From: Silurus meridionalis
Taxonomy: Eukaryota; Chordata; Actinopteri; Siluriformes; Siluridae
Direction of reading: 5' to 3'
DNA: 64,000 nt
NCBI RefSeq assembly: GCF_014805685.1
Contig: NC_060906.1
Location: 16,898,164 to 16,962,163 of the forward strand
Shown here: positions 13,466-23,684 of the stretch, in pieces
How positions within the stretch are numbered: position 1 is the stretch's first letter
Layout of the letters: each line of letters starts with the position of its first letter
Program-made: the position numbers and the translations under genes
The notes under the pieces: model-generated
What the model was told of the DNA's origin: nothing
Database searches by the model: none
What the model saw: only the letters and a program-made list of their open reading frames with translations

Positions 13466-16114
13466 AGATTAAATATAAAATAGCTGGCATTTACATTCCT
13501 GTTGTAATAATAAGAGCTTTCATTTCCCTGCTTAACCTGCACTATAACACTCCCTACACAGCTAATGATTGTTGGAATGTTTCATTTTATGAAAAGCCCC
13601 AAGTTTTTATTGTTATTGTCTTAAAAGTTTTTTAAAATATAAATTCTTTTCCACATTCTATGTCATCTCATAAAAATGAGCACAACATTTGAATACAGGG
13701 AAATGGATCGAACTTGTGAGTAGATAAAAATTTGAAGTGGAGTAGTGAAAAGCTCCAGCTAAAATAACAATGATGAATTTAAAGCATAGGGGTTCCAGTA
13801 AAGGGACATGACATGACTTGATTCAGACATGTGTTTTTTCTTTTAGAATAGCTGCTTCCTGTAAAAAAAACTACAGTATGTGGGTTACTGTCATTATCTT
13901 CATCACTCTCCTGAACCCCCAACCCCCCACTTCCCAAAGGTTGCACATACAGTCATGAAATAAACTGGAATTATCATCTTAAATATTTCTTGGTTTATTT
14001 ATTTGCTTGATTGTTTTTTTTTTTTTCATTTCGACACAAAAACATTCTATCTAACATGGGATGTGTAATTATATGAGCATCATAAAAGAAACTCATCTAG
14101 TACACAGATTCATTCTCACATTTTATATCATTTTTTATGATTGTTTTTTTGTGTGTTTGACTGTATTGTGTCCAGGATCATCAACCACCCTCATTTCTTG
14201 TGATCTGGCCTTTTGGCTCTGTGCCTGCTTTTTCCCTCTCAGAAGCATCAACATGTTTATCAAAATGTGTGTGCTTGTGTGTAGCCACACAGATTTAGGA
14301 GCGCCTACTTTCTGATAAAAAAAAAAAAAAAAAAAGCTTGGTGGCCTCAAATGCCCCTGTTTTTCAGAGGATGCAGTGCACCGTGCTGTAACGGTTTAGC
14401 AGAGGCCTGGAACATACCCAGGAATGTACATCAAACTGTGGCCTCAAATGCCCTTTTGGCTATGCAGGACAGATTTACCTTTAAGTCAACGATAATTTGA
14501 AAAATGTAAAAAGATTGTTTGATATTTGCTCTTGTATTCTGAACATCAGACAAATGTATTCCTTTAAATTCAAGCCATGAACATGGTAATGTTTGAATTA
14601 TGGAGGATTTTTTTTTTATGGAGAAGAATTTTTGGGGTAATATAGTTTATAGTGAACTTGAGATGCTGCTGTTGGTTTATTTAAAGAAGGTTATTCCTTC
14701 AATACGTAGTGGCTTACCATATTTTTGCAATTACCCCCTTTTTCAATTTTATTTTGATCATTGGAAAACAATAGGAAAGAAGATAGATTGTCAAAAAAAC
14801 CCTTGAAAGAATCAAAGCAAACATTGTTCCTGATAACATTTAATCCTTGATTGTAACTTTAAGAAGCAAAACATGGAGAATTTCCTGGAAGAATAATAAA
14901 AAGGAAATCTAAAACAGCAGCATCATATATTCTTTCGTATAAAATCAAGATAGCTTGATAAAGAGAGAACCTCAGTTGGTTAAAAGCCAACACTACATTA
15001 GTCGAAGCAAGACACCAAATGGAAAAAAAAAACTACACACAATGTAATGGACATTAAAATAGGAAATACCAACACTAAAACTTTTGAGAGAGATATCAGA
15101 ACTTTAGCATTTATTAAACATAAGAGACATAATAGAACATCAGCTAATTTAATTAATCACAATTTACACCTGAATACTGTTCTATATGAATAGATAGTAT
15201 ATGATCCTGGAAATAATGCTAAAATTATTATACTAGGTTCAACCGTGCCTGTCTGTCTTTCACAACGTTTTGCTTATATTGGCAATGATTCATAGGAAAG
15301 CCCTTCTAAACTCACTAAGCTTTGCTGACAATAACTTTTTTCAGCTAATACAGATATAGTACAGCCACAATTAAGGATACTTGCAATTGCATACATTGAC
15401 ACACCGACCTGGCTGTAAATAAAAGGTCTTAATTGTTATCTGTTTGAAATACATGACTTGAAGTACATTATACATGTTGCAAAATCACTTCAGTGCTTTA
15501 CAGGGAAACAGAGTGCAACCCATGTCCCGGAATCATTCTGACTCACAGCACACATGCATTGCGCACACACACACATCAACTGGTAATATTCTCATTGGGT
15601 ATTTTAGACCTGCTCAGTTTCCAGTTCATATTTGAATAACAGTGTTCTTTTGTTCAAGGTGTATCAAACATAGTGCACTTGAATAAGTATGTAGCACTGC
15701 CAGCTCTGTATAATTCTGACCATATGAAAATGTGGGCTACTTGACAGAGCCTGACTTCTCACTATGTATGTTGGGACTCTGGATTTATCTTTAGCTTAGC
15801 CAAATGTAAAATCAATTTTAAAACACTTTTATTTGTAAGATCATCTTAGTGCTATAAAGCACTTTTCTACTTTGGCCTTAAGACATATTTTCTTTTCCTG
15901 TATCGGTTTATATGCTATTTTCCGGGTCAACGCTGAAATTGCCGGCACTGATTGAGGTGTATGAAGACAACAGGCGGTATGATATTCAAATTTAGCTGGC
16001 ACAGTGAAAATTTCAATCCTATTTTGGGCCAAAATTATACTACCACCACAAAGAGCCTTTCTACGCACAAAAGAAGTTGGTAATAAATGGTATTTTCTTG
16101 TAAGCTCAAGCACA
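13466..16114. other. Gene-free stretch
   Basis: No gene seen. It contains a poly-A run at about 14317-14335 and two copies of GTGGCCTCAAATGCCC (14341-14356 and 14438-14453). The 105-residue minus-strand frame near 15841-16158 has no motif I recognise and overlaps a repeat. Confidence 0.5.
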
Positions 16115-16310
16115 CTGCTGTCCCATTTCATACAAACCGCTGTCCTTGTGTGACCCATGACTCAGTGCCAAACTCATAGCAGAGTTTATTGGAGGTAACA
16201 GGCTTAGGAGTGTATTTTACCATGTATTAGATAGCAGAGGTTCTCTGCATGCTTACTATAAATGCAGAAATACAGAAATAATGTATATTTATTCAAATTT
16301 GTTTATAGTG
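16115..16310 (+). repeat. Unclassified interspersed repeat, copy A
   Basis: This segment aligns over about 190 bp with 19948-20145 in the same orientation. A 24-nt block at 16179-16202 is identical to 20010-20033, and TGTCCTTGTGTGACC (16141) recurs at 19971. I see no terminal inverted repeat or tRNA head and do not recognise the family. Confidence 0.7.
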
Positions 16311-16439
16311 TACATACAAATGTTTAAAGTGAAAAGTTTTTGGGGATGTACACGCATTAATGTTGGCTCACTTTATATGTTCCAACTAGTAACCAAATAC
16401 AGCTGACTGACTTTTATCTGTTATAATTAAGAACAGTGC

Positions 16440-16574
16440 CTCACCGGGGTTCTGGTCTTTTTGTGTGTGTTTATTCTAAAATGGTGTTATGGACTATGTT
16501 TCTTGCTCCTACCTACACAAACATTGATAGTTGGATTGGTTACTATAAATTGTCCTTAGGTAGCTTGTTTTTGT

Positions 16575-16615
<41 letters not shown>

Positions 16616-16620
16616 TGATG
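16440..16620 (+). mobile_element. SINE-like fragment ending in (GT)n
   Basis: The part containing GGTTACTATAAATTGTCCTT is the central region of the same fish repeat found at 41140-41260 and 42885-43065. A GT microsatellite (about 16571-16612) begins at the point where that repeat has a short natural GTGTGTG. Confidence 0.6.
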
Positions 16621-17822
16621 CTGTGCTCTGAACAGCAATGAGTCTGCCTACAGGGAAGAAGTGACCCATCTGGCTTTGTGTTGTATTGAAAACAAACTGG
16701 AGTTCAATATACAAAAACCAGTAAAGATGGCGATTGTTTTTTTTTTTCTAAAAACCCACATCTTCATCACTCTGTAGAAATGAACAACTATGCAATCACT
16801 GAAGTTGAGTCATTTCTAGGCACCAACATCGCCAAAGAAATCAAATGGGAAGTCAACACAATAGCCTTAATCATGGATGCTCATCAGTGTGTTTTCTTCT
16901 ACAAACATTATATACAAATATATTTAAGCATTATATACTAAATAGAACAACAACAAACTCACCAAATGATTGTAATATTAACATTAATTATGTAATTCCA
17001 CAATACATATGTCTAATGAAATATCTGGCTGGAATCATATTATATGTCATTACAAAGAAGCCACTATGCAGAAATGAAAACACATAAAAACACCTTAAAA
17101 AAAAATTTAAGGACCAAAGGAAAAGGATTTGACTGACTTTGGCCCAAATACACTTTTGTGTAATGTACACGAATCCATGCTAACCGCTCCACTTCCTGTA
17201 AACACACAAAAAAATAAATCTGTCCTACAATCTTACACCAAATTCTTTTGTTGATTTTTGTGTCAAGTTGAAAGTGAACACAAAATCGTTCATTTTGCAA
17301 AATCTTGATGACTGTGGTTAATGATAGAGCTTTCTTTCTCTCCAGTTTTCTAATGTTGCATTAATCAGCACTGTGTCTGTAGTTCTGTCCACTGTCATGA
17401 CATGACTTTGAAATTTCATTTGGCTACAGTGAGTGTGACACCATGCTGAGGTGAGTGAGCATGGCTTTGTGCTAGTGCTTTCTAGTGCTTTGGGATGCCT
17501 GGATCAAAAGGAATTATGCAAATAAAATGCATAATTAATGTAGGGCCCTTCTGCACAACTGTGAGGACTTCTATTACGCAAAATTAACAATGACCAATAT
17601 GTTGCACATCCGGTCTGTATAACATTTATATATTTTTATTTGTCTTTATTCAAGATGACTTTGAAAACTCACAAGCAAATGAAAACCAGAGTATAAACAT
17701 TTGTATCATTACCTTCGATTGGAATAAAAGCAAAAATCTTTGACATAAAACACTGGCATAAATTGAATTGCTGTTAGAATTCAAGAGGTTTTAATGAAAG
17801 TAATTTCCATAAGTTTTTGTTG
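16621..17822. other. Gene-free stretch
   Basis: No gene or classifiable repeat seen. It is AT-rich with short frames only. Confidence 0.5.
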
Positions 17823-19136
17823 CAGCAGGCAGGGGGCTAAGCAACAATAGAGTTGAGGTTGAAGCTCTATAGCAAGCCAAGATTTTCCACTCCAACCAAT
17901 GTAAACCATATCTTCAGCTTTGTGCACAAGGGCATCATCATGCTGGAACACGTTTGGGTCAATTTAAGTCTTCTTCTTCTTCTTTGGGCTGCTCCCGTTA
18001 GGGGATGTTACAGCGGATCATCCGTCCCCATACCGCCCTGTCCTCTACATCTGCCTTTTTCAAATTAATTACCTGCATGTCTTCCCTCACCACATCCATA
18101 AACCTCCTTGGTCTTCCTCTTTTCCTCCTTCCTGGTGGCTCCATCCTCAGCATTCCCCCACCAATATACCCCATGTCCCTCCTCTGCACATGTCCATACC
18201 ATCTCAGTCGCTCCTCCCTCAGCTTGTCTCCAAAACGTCCTACATGCGCTGTCTCTCTAATAAACTCATTTCTAATTTGAATAATAAACTGTTTCACCAA
18301 TGAAAATCTCAACATCTTCAGCTCCACCTCCTGTTTTTTACTCAACGCCACTGTCTCTAAACATCGCAGGTCTCACCACAGTCCTATAAACCTTTCCTTT
18401 CACTCTTGCAGATACTCTTCTATCACGAATCACTCCTGCCACTCTTCTCCACCCCTCCACCCTGCCTGTACTCACTTCTCTAACACACTCTCTTTTACTT
18501 TGCACTATTGACCCCAGGTACCGAAACTCATCCACCTTCTCCACCTCTTGTGCCTGCAACCGCACCACTCCACTGCCCTCCCTCTCATTCACACACATGT
18601 ACTCTGTCTCACTCATACCAACTTTCATTCCTCTTCTCTCCAGCACGTACCTCCACCTCTCCAGGCTCTTCTCCACCTGCTCCCTACTCTCACCACAAAT
18701 TACAATATCATCTGCAAACATCAGAGTTTATGGAGACTCCTGTCTGACCTCGTCTGTCAACCCGTCCATCACCACTGCAAACAGAAAAGGGCTCAGAGCT
18801 GATCCTTGATGCAGTCCAACCTCCAACTTGTAGCAGTCTGTCGTTCCTACAGCACACTTTACTGCTGTTACACTGTCCTCATACACATCCTGCACCACCC
18901 TCACACACTTCTCTATCACACCTGACTTTCTCATACGATACCACAACTTCTCTCTCGGCACCCTGTCACACGCTTTCTCTAGATCTAATTTAGATCAATT
19001 TAAGTGAAGGAAAGATTTTATGATACCACATCCACAGGTCTGTGCCTCCAGATTTGTGGTAAAAGTTTGGGGAAGAACCACATATGGCTGGAAAAGTCAG
19101 GTACCCCAATACTTTCATCCATATAGTGTATATTTA
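17823..19136 (+). mobile_element. Tc1-like element split by an RTE insertion
   Basis: The left part (17823-17969) includes the 'catcatcatgctggaaca' region typical of the Tc1 transposase C-terminus. The right part (18995-19136) continues with GTTTGGGGAAGAACCACATA and a terminal segment ending CATATAGTGTA. The two halves join in the family order once the RTE copy at 17970-18994 is removed. No intact transposase frame remains. Confidence 0.7.
17970..18994 (-). pseudogene. 5'-truncated RTE LINE copy with target duplication
   Basis: Identical 11-bp repeats TCAATTTAAGT flank it at 17959-17969 and 18995-19005. In the minus direction it encodes the second half of an RTE protein: GLHQGSALSPFLFAVVMDGL, then FADDIVICGESREQVEKSLE (the catalytic YADD-type site), then the C-terminal domain with LRWYGHVQRRDMGYIG. 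The 3' end at 17970 is a GAAGAAGAA tail. Frameshifts near 18340 and 18725 break the frame, so it is a dead copy. Endonuclease sequence is absent. Confidence 0.92.
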
Positions 19137-19947
19137 GGCTCTTATTTTGGATCAATCTCCTGAGCAGGTAGTGTTTTCCAATTGAAAAGAACTCCAACCA
19201 GAAGTAGGGCATCAGGACGAATCAAGCAGGTCCAGAAAGAAGAAGGGGAAAGAATCGTTAGTATCTCAATAGCATTTGTAGCTTGCTGAGTGGTGAAGGA
19301 ACATTGATAATTAGCCATAGCTATTGTCACATAATGGTTAAGGACACTGTAAATTGTGCTCAGAGTGCAGAATTTCAGATTTTGAAACCTGTAGTAGTCG
19401 CCTTGCAGTGCACAGCTGTGACAGCAAGTTAAACTCATTTGGATTTGTTAAATGGCGTTGTGTTAATGGGCAGTGAAACTATGCTATGGCGTTTGTTTCA
19501 TTCCACCAAAAATCATAATTGTAATAATGTCAAAGCAGAAATAGCCTCAATCAAAGTCCTGTTGAGAAACAGTCTCAGTATCACACAGTTCTTCCAGCCT
19601 AATAGAGACAAAGCTTTAAACTCCTGAATGATCTAAAACAATTAATGGGAATATACAATATATAGTATACAGGTAGAGACATTATACAGGGACAGCCCCT
19701 GTGTGAATAGTTGCAGAGGAAAAATCCTGCAGTGCTAAACTCTGGCCTTGATAACAGTATAATCCAAAGTGGGCATAGATGAAGGTTGCTTAGTAACTAA
19801 ATCTTAGTAAACTGAAGGTGAGAGCAGTGAAAAATATAAGTAAGGTATAAGTGGGCTGGAGCAAGAAGGATCCGTGTAGAACGTGTGTTCTACACATTAT
19901 TGACACATTTTCTACGTGCTAAGATAACTGTTGCTCTAGCTGGATTT
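19137..19947. other. Gene-free stretch with a small inverted repeat
   Basis: No gene seen. GTGTAGAAC and its reverse complement form a 9-bp stem with a 4-nt loop at 19874-19895. Confidence 0.5.
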
Positions 19948-20145
19948 GAACTGTTTTTCCCATTCTCAGATGTCCTTGTGTGACCTGCGAAAGCATGCCA
20001 AACTCACAGGCAGAGTTTATTGGAGGTAACAGGGTTGGGGTGTATTTTCCAGTGTATTTTAGGAAGGAAATTTCCTCGGTTAACTTCATTTTATTTGCAA
20101 AAATAAAGAAATAATCCAGTAAATCCATTCAAATTTATTGTTTCC
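19948..20145 (+). repeat. Unclassified interspersed repeat, copy B
   Basis: Direct-orientation partner of 16115-16310, starting 3.83 kb away. The shared blocks include the opening TGTCCTTGTGTGACC, the 24-nt identical core at 20010-20033 and a closing AT-rich part with CATTCAAATTT. Confidence 0.7.
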
Positions 20146-20859
20146 TTCTTTATTTAGTTATTAGGTGCCATGAAATATAGATGTCGTAGACAAAAATGAG
20201 CAATCGCAACACCACCGTTTCAAACTTAAAAAGAGTAGACGAAAGTAGTCGTCTGGATGAGCAAAAACACACAACCAGACAAGAATTGACAGTCATTGTG
20301 AATGCACTACATGTGTCATAATAAATGTGAGAAACTCAGAAGCGGTCAGTTCAAAACACATTGAAGTATTCTCCTGTTGCATGTCTACTGCAATCTACTG
20401 CATTTTTGAATGTGAAATATGTGTGTGGAGAAATAGGGGTGTGGTGAAATGTGTGTGTATTTATAAGTCAAAACATTAATAAAGGATGATAGTCTGAGTG
20501 ATCTGATGGAAACTCTGGCTTCTTTTATCTCTCACTCTAACAGAGCTCATTTGGGGAGCGCGAGCGCCGTCTGGTGGGACATTTGCAGGCTCGGGTCAGT
20601 AAAAAGCAATTAACCCAAGGAGATGTATTGGGAAAAAAGTGTGATGTAGGAACTTTTTTTGTGCAGCGCATTTTGTTTGGTTGACTGATAAATACATAAT
20701 CAAGTTGCCACGAGCGTGCGTTTCGAGAACTTCATCAAGTCTGAACAAACTTGACTCCGAGAAGCTCCTCAGTGATGAGTTCAGGAGGGATCCTGAGTGC
20801 GCCGTGAAGCTTCGTCACTGTTTCTCCGAATTCACTCATTCATTTAGAAGGTAAATGTT

Positions 20860-20875
20860 GACGTGACGTCACGTC
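20860..20875. promoter_or_regulatory. Full CRE inside a 16-bp perfect palindrome
   Basis: GACGTGACGTCACGTC is its own reverse complement. Its centre TGACGTCA (20864-20871) is the consensus CREB/ATF site. It lies about 300 bp upstream of the DIO3 TATA box. Factor binding is inferred from the motif. Confidence 0.65.
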
Positions 20876-20988
20876 TGGAATGTTCACTCATTTGGGACAG
20901 GACAGTGTAATGAATGCCATATGCGGCTATGACGGGTATATTAAATTAATTAATAAGCGCTCCAAACGCACCCCCTCCACCACCCTTC

Positions 20989-20991
<3 letters not shown>

Positions 20992-21034
<43 letters not shown>

Positions 21035-21040
21035 CTCTCT
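20992..21040. repeat. (CT)n tract in the DIO3 promoter
   Basis: About 18 CT units followed by a CTTT-interrupted continuation, about 130 bp upstream of the TATA box. Such homopurine-homopyrimidine runs can form triplex DNA or bind GAGA-type factors. That role is inference. Confidence 0.85.
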
Positions 21041-21166
21041 GCCGTCTTATTGCTCTCATCCAGGCGGCCGAGGTGCCGGGAGGTAATCCCCCTCCATGTG
21101 AGGAGGAGGCACGGGTGTGGAGGCGTGGAGGTTTTTTTTTTTTCATATTCAAATTCTTACAAGTCC

Positions 21167-21174
21167 TATAAAAG
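21167..21174 (+). promoter_or_regulatory. DIO3: DIO3 TATA box
   Basis: TATAAAAG in the context CCTATAAAAGCGG. Transcription would be expected to start near 21195-21205. This leaves only 10-20 nt before an ATG at 21215, or about 55 nt before the ATG at 21257. Confidence 0.7.
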
Positions 21175-21256
21175 CGGCGAACTAAAGCGCAGGAGGCTGA
21201 AGGCAGAAAGACAGATGGAAGGAGGTGATAGTTCCGTGTGCGCACCCGCTCGGAGG

Positions 21257-22057
21257 ATGCCAGACGTGCAGGAGTTTGTAAATGCGCTCAAAAACGCGCT
21301 GGTGTCCCTGATGCTGCTGCCGCGCTTCCTCTTGGCCGCGCTTCTGCTGTGGCTCCTCGACTTCGTGTGCATCCGCAGGAAGATGCTGCTGAAGATGCGC
21401 GAACGCGAGGGCTCGAGTCCCGACGACCCGCCGGTGACGGTGTCCGACTCGAACCGGATGTTCACGTTGGAGTCTCTGCGCGCCGTGTGGCACAGCCAGA
21501 AGTTGGACTTCTGCAAGGCGGCGCACCTGGGACTGGCGGCGCCCAACAGCGAGGTGGTGCCGCTCGGAGAGCGCAAACGCGCGCGCATACTGGACTACGC
21601 CCGCGGCGCGAGACCGCTCATCCTGAACTTCGGCAGCTGCTCGTGACCGCCGTTTATGACGCGCTTGGCCGCGTTCCGGCGCGTGGCCGAGCAGTACGCC
21701 GACATCGCCGACTCCCTGCTCGTCTACATCGAGGAGGCGCATCCGTCTGACGGCTGGGTGAGCACGGACGCGCCGTACCAGATCCCGCGCCACCGCTGCA
21801 TTAAGGACCGGCTCCGGGCTGCGCGGATCATGAACGCCACGGTCCCAGGCAGCGTCGTGGTCGTGGACACCATGGACAACTCGTCCAACACGGCGTACGG
21901 AGCCTACTTCGAGCGCCTGTATGTAGTCAAGGACCAGAAGGTGGTGTATCAGGGAGGACGGGGACCCGAGGGTTACCGTATTTCGGAACTGAGGAATTGG
22001 CTCGAGCAATATCGCCAAGAGCTCGAGAGCTCCATACCGGTAGTAGTTCACGTCTAG
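21257..22057 (+). CDS. DIO3: Type 3 iodothyronine deiodinase (selenoprotein)
   Basis: DIO3 removes an inner-ring iodine from T4 and T3, inactivating thyroid hormone. It is a membrane-anchored thioredoxin-fold enzyme. This is a single-exon frame of 266 residues with an in-frame TGA at 21644-21646 read as selenocysteine (Sec130) in the active site FGSCS-Sec-PPF. A hydrophobic anchor spans residues 15-39 ([18 protein letters not shown]), followed by basic residues. His162 in [11 protein letters not shown] and His179 in IPRHR sit 32 and 49 residues after Sec, as in mammalian D3. The C-terminus has [21 protein letters not shown] chose ATG 21257 because MPDVQ gives the usual fish N-terminal length and A at -3. 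An in-frame ATG at 21215 would add 14 residues. Lack of introns, the CPPF-type site and the downstream SECIS separate it from DIO1 and DIO2. Without Sec recoding it appears as two broken frames. Confidence 0.96.
21644..21646 (+). other. DIO3: Selenocysteine UGA codon
   Basis: TGA lies in frame between the two halves of a deiodinase whose sequence continues without a gap. It occupies the position of the catalytic Sec in all deiodinases. Recoding needs the SECIS at 22477-22524, about 830 nt downstream. Confidence 0.95.
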
Positions 22058-22200
22058 ATGTTTCAACAAACAAACAAAAAAAAGTAGATGCCAGTCATTA
22101 TATGTGCCATGAAGAACACGAAAAGCGGGTGTCCTGGAAGCTGCTATAAACTGAAAGCAACACTATACGCGTTAACTTCTGCAGTCAAACGCGCATCTTG

Positions 22201-22254
22201 TGTGTGTGCGTGTGTGTGCGCGCGCGCGCGTGTGTGTGTGTGTGTGTGTGTGTG
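22201..22254. repeat. (GT)n/(GC)n alternating tract in the DIO3 3' UTR
   Basis: GT units, a GCGCGCGCGC core near 22218-22229 and then more GT. Alternating purine-pyrimidine sequence of this type favours Z-DNA. Confidence 0.9.
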
Positions 22255-22374
22255 CTGTTCTTCAGTGATACAAACAGCATGATAATTGTGATTGTTCTGT
22301 TCTTGAGCCAGTGTTTAACGCAAAACTGTTTTCACATTTCTCATATTTGAATTATTGTTTTATTCTTGCATGGC

Positions 22375-22376
<2 letters not shown>

Positions 22377-22421
<45 letters not shown>

Positions 22422-22442
22422 TGAGAGGGGTTGGGGGGGGGG
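22377..22442. repeat. (GT)n plus G-run in the DIO3 3' UTR
   Basis: About 20 GT units at 22377-22418, then a G-rich end with a run of nine or so G near 22434-22442. It ends only 35 nt before the SECIS core. Confidence 0.9.
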
Positions 22443-22476
22443 CGGTTTGTCTGTTTCATTGTATGCTGGTGTTGTA

Positions 22477-22524
22477 ATGAAGTTCGGTTTTTAAAAGGAT
22501 TTGATCCAGAAAACCGATTCTGAT
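22477..22524 (+). promoter_or_regulatory. DIO3: Type 2 SECIS element
   Basis: The kink-turn quartet is ATGA (22477-22480) opposite TGAT (22521-22524). Above it CGGTTTT (22485-22491) pairs with AAAACCG (22510-22516). The conserved unpaired A run is AAAA at 22493-22496, and a short apical helix GGAT-TTG-ATCC (22497-22507) makes it form 2. It follows the stop codon by 420 nt. This is the cis-signal that recruits SBP2 and the Sec elongation factor, and it fits the deiodinase call. Confidence 0.88.
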
Positions 22525-22628
22525 GTACTCTGACACTAAAATACTTAGTTACAGAAAAATTGCCTTTTTTGTAATGGCCAAACATTGTTTTGTAAAATGT
22601 GTATATTTTATTGAACAAATATTTTTTA

Positions 22629-22634
22629 AATAAA
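22629..22634 (+). terminator. DIO3: DIO3 polyadenylation signal
   Basis: AATAAA about 105 nt after the SECIS. Cleavage would be near 22650. The resulting mRNA of about 1.45 kb is plausible for a single-exon gene. Confidence 0.7.
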
Positions 22635-22664
22635 TGATAGAACACAGACTGATATTGTTATTTT

Positions 22665-22745
22665 TATTGTTGCTATTATTATTATCATTATTATTATTAT
22701 TATTATTATTATAAATTATTATTATTACTACTACTATTATGATTT
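22665..22745. repeat. (ATT)n microsatellite
   Basis: An imperfect ATT/ACT trinucleotide tract immediately after the DIO3 polyadenylation region. Confidence 0.85.
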
Positions 22746-23585
22746 ATTTATTTATTCTCAGATTTTTTTTTTATCTTTTGTTTGTTTTGTTGTTTTGTGT
22801 CATAGGACTTAATGTATGGCATTTTATACCATTTAATTAGGAAACAGTTTACAGTTGAATAGATAAACATTGTACTTCAGAACCATAACTGATCTATATA
22901 AATACCATATCACAAACATAATATAAATATAATAACAAACATAGCAAAATTAAAACAACTGAAGACTTCTGCATGATTATCTTTACATGTACAAAACTGG
23001 ATAAATAGAAACAACAAAGAGGAACTGTGTGCTGATGGACCTAAGGTTCAGCTTTACAGATGAAAAGAATGTAAAATATATTTTCCTTCCCAACAGCTGA
23101 ATCGCTCTATAAATATGGTTTAGTCTTGTTTTGTAGTTTGCGAGAGAAGAGTGGATCACAATGTCTGACTGCATTTCCCACATGACTGTTGCTTTCAGGG
23201 CTTTTCTTTTTTTTAGCCTGAGATCAGACGAGGTCAGATGCCAAACCTGCATCATCCACAAGAATATGAATATGTAATTACATTTGTGGAATTTATATAA
23301 CCAGCAATACAACTGTAAATTATATTCATTGATAAACTTTGAGATATTTATAAATGCTGTTTATTAATAAAATGGTCATTTACTATTGTCTTTTATTTGA
23401 TGGTTTACACAGTAGTCTACATTTTTAAACATGGGTATGGCATTTTCTTCCTTATCTTTTTTTCTATCATCAGGTCAGTTTTTACATTTTTAGATGTTCT
23501 GCTTAGCTGTAAACAACTTTATTTAAAGGGATGCTTTGAAATAATCAAACCTATAAAATGCCCTTTGATTGAAAGTCATACACGA

Positions 23586-23587
<2 letters not shown>

Positions 23588-23681
<94 letters not shown>
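23588..23681. repeat. (CT)n(CA)n compound microsatellite
   Basis: About 19 CT units run directly into about 26 CA units. Confidence 0.95.

Positions 23682-23684
<3 letters not shown>

Larger units (their letters stand above)
20500..21166 (+). promoter_or_regulatory. DIO3: DIO3 upstream region, CpG-enriched
   Basis: Base composition changes from AT-rich to GC/CpG-rich from about 20550, with clusters at 20560-20580, 20700-20815 and 20850-20880. It lies directly upstream of the DIO3 TATA box and contains the CRE palindrome and the CT tract. The GC-richness continues through the coding region, as expected of a CpG-island promoter. Extent is judged by eye. Confidence 0.55.

Noticed and set aside
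15841..16158. 105-codon minus-strand frame as a hypothetical gene
   Set aside because: No motif, no splice or promoter context, and part of it overlaps an interspersed repeat.
21644..21646. TGA as a nonsense mutation making DIO3 a pseudogene
   Set aside because: It is exactly at the catalytic Sec position, the frame continues perfectly after it and a SECIS lies downstream.
21238..21750. Second plus-strand open frame overlapping DIO3 in another phase
   Set aside because: Arg/Ala-rich out-of-frame translation across the deiodinase code with no recognisable domain.
21182..22069. Long minus-strand open frame (295 codons) antisense to DIO3
   Set aside because: It mirrors the GC-rich codon use of DIO3, has no family motif and is low in complexity (Arg/His/Glu-rich). 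It is best seen as a shadow of the coding strand.
22112..22150. Alternative SECIS beginning ATGA at 22112
   Set aside because: The stem is only about seven pairs with a mismatch. The element at 22477 has all required parts.
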